A DNA stretch of 64,000 bases from contig NZ_JAJGSX010000006.1 of assembly GCF_021245725.1 (NCBI RefSeq), forward strand, positions 248,001 to 312,000, given 5' to 3'. Positions within the stretch are counted from its first letter, which is position 1. Every line of letters begins with the position of its first letter. Shown here piece after piece: positions 35,615 through 46,340 of the stretch. The notes under the pieces are model-generated. The model did no database searches, was not told where the DNA came from, and saw nothing but the letters and a program-made list of their open reading frames with translations. Origin of the DNA: Pseudonocardia sp. TRM90224. GTDB taxonomy: Bacteria > Actinomycetota > Actinomycetes > Mycobacteriales > Pseudonocardiaceae. Made by a program: the position numbers and the translations under genes.

Positions 35615-36496
35615 TCAGGACGTGATGCGGGACGGGTTGGGCCGCAGGGCCACCGACAGCCCAACCGCAACCGCGACGGCCAGCGCGGCGGCGACGGCCA
35701 GTGTCGTGGCCGAGGGGGCGAACAGCGGTTCGGCGCGCAGCGCCTGCCAGGTGAGCAGTGCTGTGAGGCCGAGGTAGCCGGCGGCCACGACCCGGACGAC
35801 GCGCACCCGCGCGTCCTCGGTCAGGCGCGTCCCTGCCGCGGCCAGCCCGGCTGCGAGCAGCGGGAGCAGCTGCAAGGCGTGCATCCCGATGAAGTGCGCG
35901 ACCCGCAGGTCGCCGCCGGTGGTGCTCCAGCCGAGCAGCGGCAGGCCGGGACCGCCGTCCGGTAGGCCGACGGCGTGGGCGTCGCCGAACGACATCAGGA
36001 CGCCGACGGTCATCCCGGCGAGCGAAACGATGATCCCGAGCCGGATCGCGACCGTCGCGGCGCGGTCGCGCGCCGGTTCGCGGAAGAACCGCAGCGCGAT
36101 CGCCAGCGTGGCCAGCCAGAGGATCGCGACGGTCACACCCATGAGTGCGTAGAGGGAGACGCCGAGCACGTCGTCGTCGTTGAAGTGGCTGCGCACGCCG
36201 CGGGCCGCCTGGAAGACGATGATCACCAGCTCGACGACCGACGCAACGACGGCCACCCAGCCCACCCGGCGCATGGCCGGCACGCGCAGCTGGCCGAGCA
36301 TCCAGGCCAGCGCGGCGCCGTAGAGCACGAAGGAGAGCGCGAACTTCAACGGCTTGAACCACAGCGGCGCGCCGAGCAGCGTGCGGTGGTCGACCGCGGC
36401 CAGCCCCACCAGCACGACGGCCAGCGCCGCGCTGCCCACCGCGAGCCAGAACAGCCCCGGATGTCCTCGCCGAGCATCCGCGATCACGGTCTGCAT
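35615..36496 (-). CDS. Seven-to-eight-helix membrane protein, unknown function
   Basis: The 293-residue protein is almost all hydrophobic helices, with polar motifs PLWFKPLKFALSF, FQAARGVRSHFNDDD, MSFGDAHAVGLPDGG and VAHFIGMHALQLLPL. The conserved-looking histidine and acidic residues in loops suggest metal or cofactor binding, but I do not recognise an enzyme family. The pair with the ABA4-like gene and the TetR operator upstream make it part of a small regulated module. Confidence 0.7.
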   Translation of the reverse strand: MQTVIADARRGHPGLFWLAVGSAALAVVLVGLAAVDHRTLLGAPLWFKPLKFALSFVLYGAALAWMLGQLRVPAMRRVGWVAVVASVVELVIIVFQAARGVRSHFNDDDVLGVSLYALMGVTVAILWLATLAIALRFFREPARDRAATVAIRLGIIVSLAGMTVGVLMSFGDAHAVGLPDGGPGLPLLGWSTTGGDLRVAHFIGMHALQLLPLLAAGLAAAGTRLTEDARVRVVRVVAAGYLGLTALLTWQALRAEPLFAPSATTLAVAAALAVAVAVGLSVALRPNPSRITS

Positions 36497-36511
36497 CGCC
36501 GTCCCCCTGTC

Positions 36512-36569
36512 TGACAGTGTTAGCCTATGCGAACGGCGTCAGTATCAGGGCAGTAGACTAACAGTGTCA
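36512..36569. promoter_or_regulatory. Paired TetR half-operators in the divergent gap
   Basis: TGACAGTGTTAG (36512-36523) and CTAACAGTGTCA (36558-36569) are inverted copies 34 bases apart. Each is itself roughly palindromic (TGACA-n-TGTTA). They lie between the membrane-protein gene at 36496 and the TetR gene at 36583, one near each start. This is the layout expected for a TetR repressor controlling both directions. Confidence 0.7.
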
Positions 36570-36582
36570 AGGAAGGCGATCG

Positions 36583-37302
36583 GTGTCAGTCGAAGGATCG
36601 GTGCGGGACCGCAGGCGGGCGGAGACGATCCGCGAGATCAAGGACGCCGCGCTCACCCAGCTGGACGAGACGGGCGCAGCATCGCTCTCGCTGCGGGCCG
36701 TCGCGCGGGCCATCGGGATGACCGTGCAATCGCTGTACCACTACTTCGACAGCCGCGACGCCCTGCTCGCCGCGCTGCTCGTCGACGCGCACAACCAGCT
36801 CGCCGACGCCGTCCGCGCCGCAGCCGACGCGACCGCGGGGGAGACCCCGCTGGCGCGCAGGCTCGCCACTACGGGCGCGTTCCGCGAGTGGGCGATCGCC
36901 AACCGCTCGGCGTTCCTCCTGATCTACGGCACGCCGGTGCCCGGGTTCGACCCGGAGGTGCACGAGGTGCCGTCGCAGGCAGCGGTCCGGCTCGCCGTCC
37001 CGTTCGCCGAGGCGGTGTTCTCCGGCTGGACAGCAGCGGAGATCGCCGACATGCCGTTGCCGCCCGGCGGCACGAACCTGGGCGACGTCGCCATCCCCGA
37101 GGTGCCGATGCCGCTGTCACCGGGCGCGTTGGCGCTCTTCATCGAGATGCGCGGGCTGATGCACGGGCTGGTCATGCTGGAGCTGATCGGGCACCTGCAG
37201 CCGTTCACCCAGGTCGGCGCGGAGTTCTTCACGGCATCGATGCACCGCATGTCGGAGATGATCGACTCGCTCAAGCCGACACCGAAGCCGCTGACAGGCT
37301 GA
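36583..37302 (+). CDS. TetR/AcrR-family regulator with WHG domain
   Basis: The 239-residue protein has an N-terminal helix-turn-helix (RRAETIREIKDAALTQLDETGAASLSLRAVARAIGMTVQSLYHYFDSRDALLAALL). The C-terminal ligand-binding part is of the WHG type (W near residue 107, REWAIANRSAFLLIYGTPVPGF). The ligand is unknown. It diverges from the two membrane protein genes and probably represses them via the operators at 36512. It starts at GTG 36583; an ATG does not occur earlier in a suitable place. A long palindrome follows its stop. Confidence 0.92.
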   Translation: MSVEGSVRDRRRAETIREIKDAALTQLDETGAASLSLRAVARAIGMTVQSLYHYFDSRDALLAALLVDAHNQLADAVRAAADATAGETPLARRLATTGAFREWAIANRSAFLLIYGTPVPGFDPEVHEVPSQAAVRLAVPFAEAVFSGWTAAEIADMPLPPGGTNLGDVAIPEVPMPLSPGALALFIEMRGLMHGLVMLELIGHLQPFTQVGAEFFTASMHRMSEMIDSLKPTPKPLTG

Positions 37303-37309
37303 CGAACTT

Positions 37310-37368
37310 CCCCACCGTTTTGGGTGGATGCGCGCCCGCAGAGCGCGCATCCACCCAAAACGATGGGG
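37310..37368. terminator. Long near-perfect palindrome, bidirectional terminator
   Basis: Two 26-base arms (37310-37335, 37343-37368) with one mismatch enclose a 7-base loop. The outer part reads CCCCACCGTTTTGGGTGGAT, so that T-rich and A-rich runs flank the base of a GC-rich stem. It lies between the convergent tetR and TAXI genes and occupies almost the whole gap. It shares no clear core with families 1 or 2. Confidence 0.85.
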
Positions 37369-37372
37369 AGAT

Positions 37373-38368
37373 TCAGTTGCTCTTGGCCTCGCGGAAGTAG
37401 CGTTCGGCGCCCGCGTGCAGGGCGACGGGTTGGGTGCCGATCGCGGCCCGCAGGTCGATCGTCAGCGCCGCCGGGCTCGCGCGGGCGAGCCGTTCCTGCG
37501 CCGCGAACACCGTCTCGACGAGCGCGTAGGCGAGGTCGGCCGACATGTCGGCCGGCACGAGCAGGAAGTTGCGAACCAGCACGGTCTTGATCGGCGTGGT
37601 CAGCCCGTACATCGCCGCCGGGACCGTGCCCGGCGCGTAGACGGGGAAGGCGTTGCGGACGTCCTTCAGCAGGTCGTCCGGTTCCAGGTCGAGGAGCCGG
37701 ATGGGTTTCTCCATCGCCAGCTCGGTGACCCCGCTGGTCGGCAGCCCGCCCGTCCAGAAGAACGCGTCGACGGAGCCCTCGCGCAACGCGTTCACCGATT
37801 CGTTGATGCTGAGGTACTCGGTCTGCAGATCGGTCTCCGGGGAGATGCCGGCCACCTGCAGCAGCCGCCGCGCCACGAACTCGACGCCCGAGTCGCGCGC
37901 CCCGATCGAGACCTTCCGCCCGCGCAGGTCGCGCAGGGTCCTGATCGGCGACTCGGCGGGCACCACGACCTGCACGAACTCGTCGTAGACCCGGCAGAGG
38001 GCCCGCGGCGAGCGCGGGTCGCCCGGCGCGATTCGCTGGAGCTGGTCGGCCGCGGCGTCGACCTGGCAGAAGGCGACGTCGGCCGCGCCGGTCGCCAGCA
38101 ATTGCAGGTTCTCGACCGACCCCGCCGTCGAGCGCACCACCGGCGGGGTGAGCAGGTCGAGCCGTTGCTGGTACTCCACGGCGAGCGCCGTGCCCAGCGC
38201 GAAGTAGACGCCCTGCGTCCCGCCGGTCGCGAGGGTGAGCCGCACGTCGCGGAACGGTGCCGAGCACGCGGAGAGCGTCGGGAGTGCGCCGAGCACCCCG
38301 AGCGCACCGAGCCCACGCAGAACCGTGCGCCGGTCGACGGCTGCGCGTCCCCCGGTCATGCTCGGCAT
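37373..38368 (-). CDS. TAXI-family substrate-binding lipoprotein
   Basis: The 331-residue protein is a TAXI-type TRAP solute receptor. It has a signal with Arg-Arg ([25 protein letters not shown]), which is both Tat-like and a lipoprotein lipobox LSAC. The binding domain has [27 protein letters not shown] and [10 protein letters not shown]. Such receptors feed TRAP permeases with organic acids or glutamate-like ligands. No TRAP membrane gene is adjacent, so it is an orphan here or works with a distant permease. The ATG at 38368 or the one three codons later could start it. Confidence 0.88.
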   Translation of the reverse strand: MPSMTGGRAAVDRRTVLRGLGALGVLGALPTLSACSAPFRDVRLTLATGGTQGVYFALGTALAVEYQQRLDLLTPPVVRSTAGSVENLQLLATGAADVAFCQVDAAADQLQRIAPGDPRSPRALCRVYDEFVQVVVPAESPIRTLRDLRGRKVSIGARDSGVEFVARRLLQVAGISPETDLQTEYLSINESVNALREGSVDAFFWTGGLPTSGVTELAMEKPIRLLDLEPDDLLKDVRNAFPVYAPGTVPAAMYGLTTPIKTVLVRNFLLVPADMSADLAYALVETVFAAQERLARASPAALTIDLRAAIGTQPVALHAGAERYFREAKSN

Positions 38369-38438
38369 CCTGCCGTGCCGGCCCGTCCCGGTCGACCCAG
38401 CCGGCGCGACGGCGTGGCAGAAGGCCTACCCTCGGACC

Positions 38439-39896
38439 GTGACGCGCAGCTACACCATCCGCACCTACGGGTGCCAGATGAACGTGCACGACTCCGAGCG
38501 GATGGCCGGCCTGCTGGAGTCGGCCGGCTACACGAGAGCCGATTCCGACACCGCAGACGTCGTCGTGTTCAACACCTGCGCCGTGCGCGAGAACGCCGAC
38601 AACCGCCTCTACGGCAACCTCGGGCACCTCCGCCCCGTGAAGGACGCCCACCCCGGCATGCAGATCGCGGTCGGCGGCTGCCTCGCGCAGAAGGACCGCG
38701 ACACCATCGTGCGCAAGGCGCCGTGGGTCGACGTCGTGTTCGGCACGCACAACGTGCACGCGCTCCCGGTCCTGCTCGAACGCGCGCGGCACAACGAGGC
38801 CGCGCAGGTCGAGATCGCCGAGTCGCTCGAGGTGTTCCCCTCGACGCTGCCGGCCCGCCGCGAGTCGGCCTACGCCGGCTGGGTGTCGATCTCGGTCGGC
38901 TGCAACAACACGTGCACGTTCTGCATCGTCCCGTCACTGCGCGGCACCGAGAAGGACCGCCGCCCCGGCGACGTCCTCGCCGAGGTGCAGGCCCTCGCTG
39001 CCGACGGCGTGCTGGAGGTGACCCTGCTCGGTCAGAACGTCAACTCCTACGGCGTGGAGTTCGGCGACCGCGGCGCGTTCGCGAAGCTGCTGCGCGCCTG
39101 CGGCGACGTCGACGGCCTCGAACGCGTCCGGTTCACCTCGCCGCACCCCCGCGACTTCACCTCCGACGTCATCGCCGCGATGGCCGAGACGCCCAACGTC
39201 TGCCCGCAGCTGCACATGCCGTTGCAGTCCGGCTCCGACGACGTGCTGCGCCGCATGCGCCGCTCGTACCGCTCGGCGCGGTTCCTCTCGATCCTCGACG
39301 AGGTGCGCGCGTCCATTCCCGATGCCGCGATCAGCACCGACATCATCGTCGGGTTCCCCGGCGAGACCGAGGACGACTTCCAGGCGACGCTCGACGTCGT
39401 GCGCGAGGCCCGGTTCGCCAGCGCGTTCACGTTCCAGTACTCGCCCCGGCCCGGGACCCCCGCGGCGACGCTGCCCGACCAGCTGCCCAAGGCCGTCGTG
39501 CAGGAGCGCTACGAGCGGCTCGTCGCGCTGCAGGAGGAGATTTCCTGGGCGCAGAACCGGGCGATCGAGGGCAGGGTTGTCGAGGTGCTCGTCTCGGCGG
39601 GGGAGGGGCGCAAGGACGGCGCCACCCGCAGGCTCTCCGGGCGGGCGCGCGACGGGCGGCTCGTGCACTTCCAGCCGGGCGAGGCGGAGATCCGGCCCGG
39701 CGACGTCGTCGAGGTCGAGATCGGCTATGGCGCGCCGCACCACCTCGTATCCGACGGCGCGGTGCTGAGCCACCGCCGGACGAAGGCGGGCGACGCGTTC
39801 GGCAAGCCGCGCCCGGCCTCGACCGGGCTCGGCCTCCCGGGCTTCGGCGCGCCCGCGCCCGCCCCGGCGGCGACGGGGTGCGCGGTCCCTGGATGA
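38439..39896 (+). CDS. miaB: tRNA-2-methylthio-N6-dimethylallyladenosine synthase MiaB
   Basis: The 485-residue radical-SAM methylthiotransferase adds the 2-methylthio group to i6A37 of tRNA. The N-terminal UPF0004 domain has the three auxiliary-cluster cysteines ([22 protein letters not shown]). The radical SAM motif is CNNTCTFC, followed by a TRAM domain near 380-445. A 40-residue proline/alanine-rich tail is extra. The start at GTG 38439 gives the canonical [13 protein letters not shown] opening. Its substrate is made by MiaA, encoded at 42.7 kb. It is divergent from the TAXI gene. Confidence 0.97.
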   Translation: MTRSYTIRTYGCQMNVHDSERMAGLLESAGYTRADSDTADVVVFNTCAVRENADNRLYGNLGHLRPVKDAHPGMQIAVGGCLAQKDRDTIVRKAPWVDVVFGTHNVHALPVLLERARHNEAAQVEIAESLEVFPSTLPARRESAYAGWVSISVGCNNTCTFCIVPSLRGTEKDRRPGDVLAEVQALAADGVLEVTLLGQNVNSYGVEFGDRGAFAKLLRACGDVDGLERVRFTSPHPRDFTSDVIAAMAETPNVCPQLHMPLQSGSDDVLRRMRRSYRSARFLSILDEVRASIPDAAISTDIIVGFPGETEDDFQATLDVVREARFASAFTFQYSPRPGTPAATLPDQLPKAVVQERYERLVALQEEISWAQNRAIEGRVVEVLVSAGEGRKDGATRRLSGRARDGRLVHFQPGEAEIRPGDVVEVEIGYGAPHHLVSDGAVLSHRRTKAGDAFGKPRPASTGLGLPGFGAPAPAPAATGCAVPG

Positions 39897-39899
39897 CCC

Positions 39900-40373
39900 A
39901 TGATGGCAACGGAAGGTGACGAGGTGCCAGAGGAGCTCGCAGCGCTCGACAAGGAGCTGCAGCGTCGTATCGAACGCCGCATCGACCCCGGCCGGACGGC
40001 GATGACCGTCTCGATCGGGATGGTCGCGCTGATCGTCTCGCTCGTGCTGCCGTGGACGGGCGGCGCGGCCGGCTGGCAGATCCTCTCCGGCGAGGAGACC
40101 TTCGGGGTGCTGCCGCGGCTGTTCACCTTCACGTCGCTCGGCTTCGGCCTCGTCGGCTCCGCCATCGCGCTGGCGGCACAGCGGTTCGCGCTCGCGTGGG
40201 TCTGCGCCGTCGGGTGCGGGTTCTCCGTCGTGCACGGGATCTGGGCGATCTGGTCGCGCCAGACCGCCGTGTTCGAAGGCGGCACCGGGCCCGGGTTCGG
40301 GATGGTGCTCGCCGTCCTGGCCATGGTGGTGCTGGCGGCGAGCTGGGTCCGCATCGCGATCAGGCGCGACTGA
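39900..40373 (+). CDS. Rv2732c-type membrane protein
   Basis: The 157-residue protein has a charged N-terminus (EELAALDKELQRRIERRIDPGRTA) and four membrane helices (about residues 36-52, 75-95, 98-118, 133-150). Gene order after miaB and before a DUF349 gene, plus the sequence pattern, matches the Rv2732c family of actinobacteria. Function is unknown. Two ATGs (39900 and 39903) are possible starts; the gene follows miaB after three bases, so they are likely co-transcribed. Confidence 0.85.
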   Translation: MMATEGDEVPEELAALDKELQRRIERRIDPGRTAMTVSIGMVALIVSLVLPWTGGAAGWQILSGEETFGVLPRLFTFTSLGFGLVGSAIALAAQRFALAWVCAVGCGFSVVHGIWAIWSRQTAVFEGGTGPGFGMVLAVLAMVVLAASWVRIAIRRD

Positions 40374-40405
40374 CCCGACTCCCCTCCCGGCCAGGGTGCG
40401 GGGGA

Positions 40406-40479
40406 GGGCAGGAAAGCCACTTTCCTGCCCTCACAGGGCCGGAAAGTGGCTTTCCTGCCCTCGCGTGCGCAACGCACGC
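40406..40479. repeat. Family 1 composite palindromic repeat, copy f
   Basis: A self-complementary 25-base unit (40406-40430) and an inverted 20-base unit (40441-40460) are followed by the tag palindrome GCGTGCGCAACGCACGC (40463-40479). This is the cleanest copy and shows the consensus layout: arm, 10-base spacer, arm, tag. It lies between the convergent Rv2732c-type and DUF349 genes. Confidence 0.92.
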
Positions 40480-40531
40480 ACCGCGCCCCGGCACCATCAC
40501 CGGGCTGAACCCCAGCCTGCCCGCGAAGGGT

Positions 40532-42409
40532 TCAGCGGTGTTGGACCGCCTGCTCCGCCGTCTCCAGCCATTCGCGCCACTGCGTGGCCTGCGCCTCGGC
40601 CTGCTCGGCGCGGCGCTTGTCGCCCGCGGCGTGCGCCTTGGCGGCCTGCGCCTCGAACTGGGCGACCCGCTCGCGGAACTGCGCCACCCTCGCCTCGGCC
40701 TCGGGGTCGCTGCGGCGCCACTGCCGGTCGGCCGACTCCCGCACCTTCTCCTCGACGGCCCGCAGCCGCGCCTCGAGCGGTCGGATGTCGTCGCGCGGGA
40801 CCTTGCCGATCGCCTCCCAGCGCTCCTGGATGCTGCGTAGGGCGGCCCGGGCGCCGTTGGCGTCGGACGTGTCGATCCGCTCCGCCTCGACCAGCAGCGC
40901 CTTCTTCGCCTCGGCGTTCGCCTCGAACTCCGCGTCGCGTTCGGCGAACGTGCCGCTGCGGCGCGCGAAGAACGCGTCCTGCGCGGTCCGGAACCGCTGC
41001 CAGAGCGCGTCGTCGGCGTCCTTGTGCGCGCGCCCTGCCGCCTTCCACTCGGCCATCAGGTCGCGGAAGCGGGCCGCGGTCGGGCCCCAGTCGTCGGAGT
41101 CGGCGAGCTTCTCCGCCTCGACGGCCAGCTCCTCCTTGCGGACCTTCGCGCCGGCCCGCTGCCGGTCGAGGTCGGCGAAGTGCGAGCCGCGCCTGCGGTT
41201 GAACGCCTCACGGGCCTTCGAGAAGCGCTTCCAGAGCAGCTCGTCGGTCTTGCGGTCGATGCCGCGGATGGTGCGCCACTCGTCGAGGATCGACTTGAAC
41301 CGGTCGCCCGCCTGCTTCCACTGGGTCGCCTCGCCGGCGAGCTGCTCCGCCTCCGCGGCCAGCTCCTCCTTGCGCGCGACACTCTCCGCGCGCTGAGCGT
41401 CCCGGGCCGCCCGCGCGGCGCCCACTGCCTCCTCGGCGGCGGCGACCAGCTCGTCCAGCCGTGCGCGCAGCCCGACGAGGTCGCCGACGACCGTGGCTTC
41501 GTCGAGACCGTCGATGATGGTCTTCGCGCTGGTCAGCGTGTGCTTCGGGTCGCCACCGCCGGCGTGCAGGCGGGTGGCGAGCAGCTCGACCTCGGTGAGG
41601 ATGTCGTCGAACCGGCGGGCGAAGTGCGCGAGCCCTTCCGCCGGCTCACCGGCCTGCCACGACCCGACCACCCGCTCGCCGTCGGCCGTCGTGACGTAGA
41701 TCGTGCCCTCGGCGTCGACCCGGCCCCAACGGCCCGGCTCGTTGCTCGCCGGCGCGACGGGGGACGGGTGTGCCACGGCCGCCACACCGGACGGCACGGG
41801 TGCCGGCGCCGGAGCGACAGCCGCGGGTGTCACCGGGGGCGGGCCCGGCCGGGCTGCCGGCGGTGGGCCGGGCCGAGGCACGGGACGGGGACCGGGCGGC
41901 GGCGCCGGTGTCGGCCGGGCCGGCGCGATGCTCGCAGGCGAGGGAATGGGCGCCGGCTGCTCGACGGCATTCGGTGCCGGCTGCTCGACGGCCTCCGGCG
42001 CGGGGGCCTCGACGGCCTCTGGAGCTGTGTCCTCGACGACCTCTGGCGCAGTGTCCTCGACGGTCGCCGGGTTCGAGTCCTCGGCGCTCTCCGGCGCAGG
42101 CTCCTCGACGGCCTCGGTTGCCGGCGTTTCGACCACGTCGGCTGACTGCTCAACGGCTGACTGCTCAACGGCTGCCGGCTCGACGAGGGCCGGCTCGTCC
42201 ACTGTTAGAACGTCCACCGGCGCCTCGTCCACTTCAGCCGATCGGTGTTCGACGGGGTCGGGCGGTGTGGCGGCCCGTCCGGCGAGGTCGGCGGGGCTGG
42301 GCGCCCGCTCCTTGCCGGCGGCCTGCGTCCCTTCGACAGGAGCGGCCACCTCTTCGCCCGCCGTCCCCTGGGCCTGCGCCTGCTGGGCCTCCGCCTGTTG
42401 CTCCGCCAC
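40532..42409 (-). CDS. DUF349 domain protein (Rv2731-like)
   Basis: The 625-residue protein has two parts. Residues 1-215 are a low-complexity acidic and proline/alanine-rich region with imperfect repeats of the type VEDTAPE and VEQPAP. Residues 220-620 contain successive DUF349 helical repeats (for example WKQAGDRFKSILDEWRTIRG, FRDLMAEWKAAGRAHKDAD, IQERWEAIGKVPRDDIRPLE), rich in coiled coil. The function is unknown; a structural or DNA/RNA-related role is possible. The GTG at 42409 was chosen because AAGGAGGACG precedes it. It is divergent from miaA and convergent with the Rv2732c-type gene, as in mycobacteria. Confidence 0.88.
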   Translation of the reverse strand: MAEQQAEAQQAQAQGTAGEEVAAPVEGTQAAGKERAPSPADLAGRAATPPDPVEHRSAEVDEAPVDVLTVDEPALVEPAAVEQSAVEQSADVVETPATEAVEEPAPESAEDSNPATVEDTAPEVVEDTAPEAVEAPAPEAVEQPAPNAVEQPAPIPSPASIAPARPTPAPPPGPRPVPRPGPPPAARPGPPPVTPAAVAPAPAPVPSGVAAVAHPSPVAPASNEPGRWGRVDAEGTIYVTTADGERVVGSWQAGEPAEGLAHFARRFDDILTEVELLATRLHAGGGDPKHTLTSAKTIIDGLDEATVVGDLVGLRARLDELVAAAEEAVGAARAARDAQRAESVARKEELAAEAEQLAGEATQWKQAGDRFKSILDEWRTIRGIDRKTDELLWKRFSKAREAFNRRRGSHFADLDRQRAGAKVRKEELAVEAEKLADSDDWGPTAARFRDLMAEWKAAGRAHKDADDALWQRFRTAQDAFFARRSGTFAERDAEFEANAEAKKALLVEAERIDTSDANGARAALRSIQERWEAIGKVPRDDIRPLEARLRAVEEKVRESADRQWRRSDPEAEARVAQFRERVAQFEAQAAKAHAAGDKRRAEQAEAQATQWREWLETAEQAVQHR

Positions 42410-42450
42410 CGTCGTCCTCCTTACGACCCGGCCCACCGCGCGCGGCGGGC

Positions 42451-42470
42451 GCCCCGCCCGAGGGCGGGGC
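42451..42470 (-). other. GC-rich hairpin in the 5' leader of the DUF349 gene
   Basis: GCCCCGCC (42451-42458) and GGCGGGGC (42463-42470) can pair across a 4-base loop, within the 241-base divergent gap between the DUF349 and miaA starts. The gap should hold both promoters, but I could not place them with confidence. I see no RNA gene there. Confidence 0.35.
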
Positions 42471-42650
42471 CGTGCACTACGGCCACGGCCGATCCTGCTG
42501 ATCAGCCGGTTTCCCCGTGGGGGCCGTGTCCCGATTCAAGCAGCTCCCCCTGCGGATCGGAACGCCCACGATGGAGCACCAACGCCAGCGGTGGCTCCTG
42601 GTCGCCGAGCCGCCCCCCACCTGAGCAGGCATCACCCGATACGGTTCGGT

Positions 42651-43580
42651 GTGGCCCAACTACGCAGCGGGACCCCTCCGCTCGTCGTCGTACTCGGGCC
42701 GACGGCCACCGGGAAGTCCGGCCTGGGCGTCGCACTGGCGGCCGAACTGGGTGGCGAGGTCGTCAACGCCGACGCCATGCAGCTCTACCGCGGCCTCGAC
42801 GTCGGCACCGCCAAGCTCACGGCCGCGGAGCGCGCGGGTGTGCCGCACCACCTCCTCGACGTGCTCGACGTGAGCGCCACGGCGACGGTCGCGGCGTACC
42901 AGCGCGCCGCCCGCGGCGTCATCGAGGAGCTGCGCGCCCGCGGTACGACACCGGTGCTGGTCGGCGGCTCCGGCCTGTACGTGCAGGCGGTCGTGGACGA
43001 GCTGGAGTTCCCCGGCACCGATCCCGAGCTGCGCGCAGGTCTCGAGGCCGAGCTGGAGGCGAACGGATCGGCCGCGCTGCACGAGCGCCTCGCCGCCGTC
43101 GACCCGGCCGCCGCCGAGGTCGTGCTGCCCAGCAACGGGCGGCGGATCGTGCGGGCGCTGGAGGTGATCGCGCTGACCGGCCGTCCGTTCCCCGCCCAGC
43201 TGCCGGCCGGCCGCGACCCGCGCTACGACGCCGTGCTGCTCGGTGTCGACCGCGACACCGCGGAGCTCGACGCACGCGTCGCGCGCAGGGTGGCGCTGAT
43301 GTTCGCGGCCGGGCTCGTCGACGAGACCCGTGAGCTGCTCACCAAAGGGCTCCGGGAGGGCCTCACGGCCGCTCGGGCGTTGGGATATCAGCAGGTCACG
43401 GCCGCTCTGGACGGCGGCGGCGACATGATGACCGCGGCCGAGGAGACCGTCGTCGCGACCCGTCGGTTCGTGCGGCGGCAACGCTCGTGGTTCCGCCGCG
43501 ACAAGCGGGTGCACTGGCTCGACGGCGCCGCGCCCGACCTGGTGCAGCAGACGCTGGAGCGGCTCCGCGTACGCTCGTGA
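42651..43580 (+). CDS. miaA: tRNA dimethylallyltransferase MiaA
   Basis: The 309-residue enzyme transfers a dimethylallyl group to A37 of tRNAs that read UNN codons. The P-loop is GPTATGKS (residues 16-23), followed by the catalytic [16 protein letters not shown] region. Further conserved parts are [12 protein letters not shown], the [10 protein letters not shown] segment and the C-terminal [13 protein letters not shown] basic motif. It starts at GTG 42651 and heads miaA-dapF, with one base between the two genes. Confidence 0.97.
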   Translation: MAQLRSGTPPLVVVLGPTATGKSGLGVALAAELGGEVVNADAMQLYRGLDVGTAKLTAAERAGVPHHLLDVLDVSATATVAAYQRAARGVIEELRARGTTPVLVGGSGLYVQAVVDELEFPGTDPELRAGLEAELEANGSAALHERLAAVDPAAAEVVLPSNGRRIVRALEVIALTGRPFPAQLPAGRDPRYDAVLLGVDRDTAELDARVARRVALMFAAGLVDETRELLTKGLREGLTAARALGYQQVTAALDGGGDMMTAAEETVVATRRFVRRQRSWFRRDKRVHWLDGAAPDLVQQTLERLRVRS

Positions 43581-43581
43581 G

Positions 43582-44415
43582 GTGCGGTTCAGCAAGGGGC
43601 ACGGCACCGAGAACGACTTCGTGCTGCTGCCCGACCCGGATGGTGCGCTCGACCTGACGCCTGCGCTGGTCGCGGAGCTGTGCGACCGCCGCCGCGGCAT
43701 CGGCGGCGATGGCGTGCTGCGGGTGGTGCGGTGGGTGGCGCTCGGCGACGGTCCGGCCCCGGATCCGTCGGTCACCTGGTTCATGGACTACCGCAACGCC
43801 GACGGCAGCATCGCCGAGATGTGCGGCAACGGCGTGCGCGTCTTCGCCCGGTACCTCGCCACCACCGGCCTGCAGCCCGGCACGGAGTTCCCCATCGGCA
43901 CCCGGGCCGGCGTGCGCACGGTCCGGTTCGTGGGCGGCGACCGCGAGCACGGCGACGTGGCCGTCGACATGGGCCCTGCGCGGCTCGGGGAGAGCAGCAA
44001 GGCGAGCGTCGCGGGCCAGGAGTTCGGCGGTGTCGCCGTCGACGTCGGCAACCCGCACCTCGCGTGCGTCACCGACGCCCCGCTCGCCGCGCTCGACCTC
44101 ACCCGCGCGCCCCTGCACGATTCCCAGCTGTTCCCCGAAGGGGTGAACGTCGAGTTCGTCTCGCCGCTCGCCGGCGGCGAGGTCCGCATGCGGGTGCACG
44201 AGCGCGGTGTCGGCGAGACCCGTTCCTGCGGCACCGGCACGGTCGCGGCGGCCGCCGCCGCGCTGCAGCACGCGGGCCGCGAGACCGGCGAGGTCGTCGT
44301 GCACATCCTGGGCGGCACCGTGCGCGTGACCATCGGCCACGGCACCTCGACGCTCCAGGGCCCGGCCGTGCTCGTCGCCCACGGCGAGGTCACGTCGGAG
44401 ATCGGGAAGGCGTAA
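43582..44415 (+). CDS. dapF: Diaminopimelate epimerase
   Basis: The 277-residue enzyme converts LL- to meso-diaminopimelate for lysine and peptidoglycan. It uses two cysteines as acid and base: Cys81 in MCGNGVR and Cys216 in SCGTGT. Both conserved sites are intact, and the two half-domains have normal length. It starts at GTG 43582, one base after the miaA stop. Confidence 0.97.
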   Translation: MRFSKGHGTENDFVLLPDPDGALDLTPALVAELCDRRRGIGGDGVLRVVRWVALGDGPAPDPSVTWFMDYRNADGSIAEMCGNGVRVFARYLATTGLQPGTEFPIGTRAGVRTVRFVGGDREHGDVAVDMGPARLGESSKASVAGQEFGGVAVDVGNPHLACVTDAPLAALDLTRAPLHDSQLFPEGVNVEFVSPLAGGEVRMRVHERGVGETRSCGTGTVAAAAAALQHAGRETGEVVVHILGGTVRVTIGHGTSTLQGPAVLVAHGEVTSEIGKA

Positions 44416-44443
44416 GGCCGTCCTGCGGCGGTCAGCCGGCACA

Positions 44444-44791
44444 GTGTCCGATCTCGTCCCGACCGGGAGCCCGACGACCAACCTGATCATCATCCGCTGG
44501 AACTCCGGCTCGGGGAAGTCGACCGTCGCCGGCGCCGTCCGGGCCGAGCGCGGGCGGCCGTGCGCGCTGGCGCAGCAGGACACTTCCGCCGGATCGTGAT
44601 GTGGGGGCACGACAAAATCGGCGGGCACGCCATCGGGTCTCGTCTCCTTCGCCGAGACGGTGCGCCACGCCACGCGACCGCTGCGCGACGAGTTCACCGC
44701 GCTGCTTGCGGTCGAGGGGGATCACGTCATCGGGGAGGGCTCGTCACTGCACGAGACCATCCGCCGGATCGGGTCCCACTTCGGTGCGTGA
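44444..44791 (+). pseudogene. Decayed P-loop kinase/AAA-family ATPase gene
   Basis: A GTG-started frame gives a good kinase N-terminus with P-loop NSGSGKST (in NLIIIRWNSGSGKSTVAGAV) and PCALAQQD, then stops. The continuation FRRIVMWGHDK appears in a shifted frame. A further shift gives SFAETVRHATRPLRDEF and LHETIRRIGSHFGA, which resemble later parts of the same kinase family. At least two frameshifts and a large internal loss are needed, so the gene is dead. It fills the 411-base gap between dapF and hflX, which would otherwise be empty. Confidence 0.7.
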
Positions 44792-44826
44792 AACAAAGCC
44801 GACACACCGGGCGTTGTCGTGGGAGC

Positions 44827-46311
<1,485 letters not shown>

Positions 46312-46340
46312 TCCGCCTGTTCGTCGCCGGACTGGCTGCC

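Noticed and set aside
40396-41202. Plus-strand frame through repeat f and antisense to the DUF349 gene
   Set aside because: It is low-complexity Arg/Pro/Ala translation on the wrong strand of a well-supported gene.
42410-42650. Small RNA gene in the DUF349-miaA gap
   Set aside because: Only one short GC-rich hairpin is visible; no recognised RNA family features.
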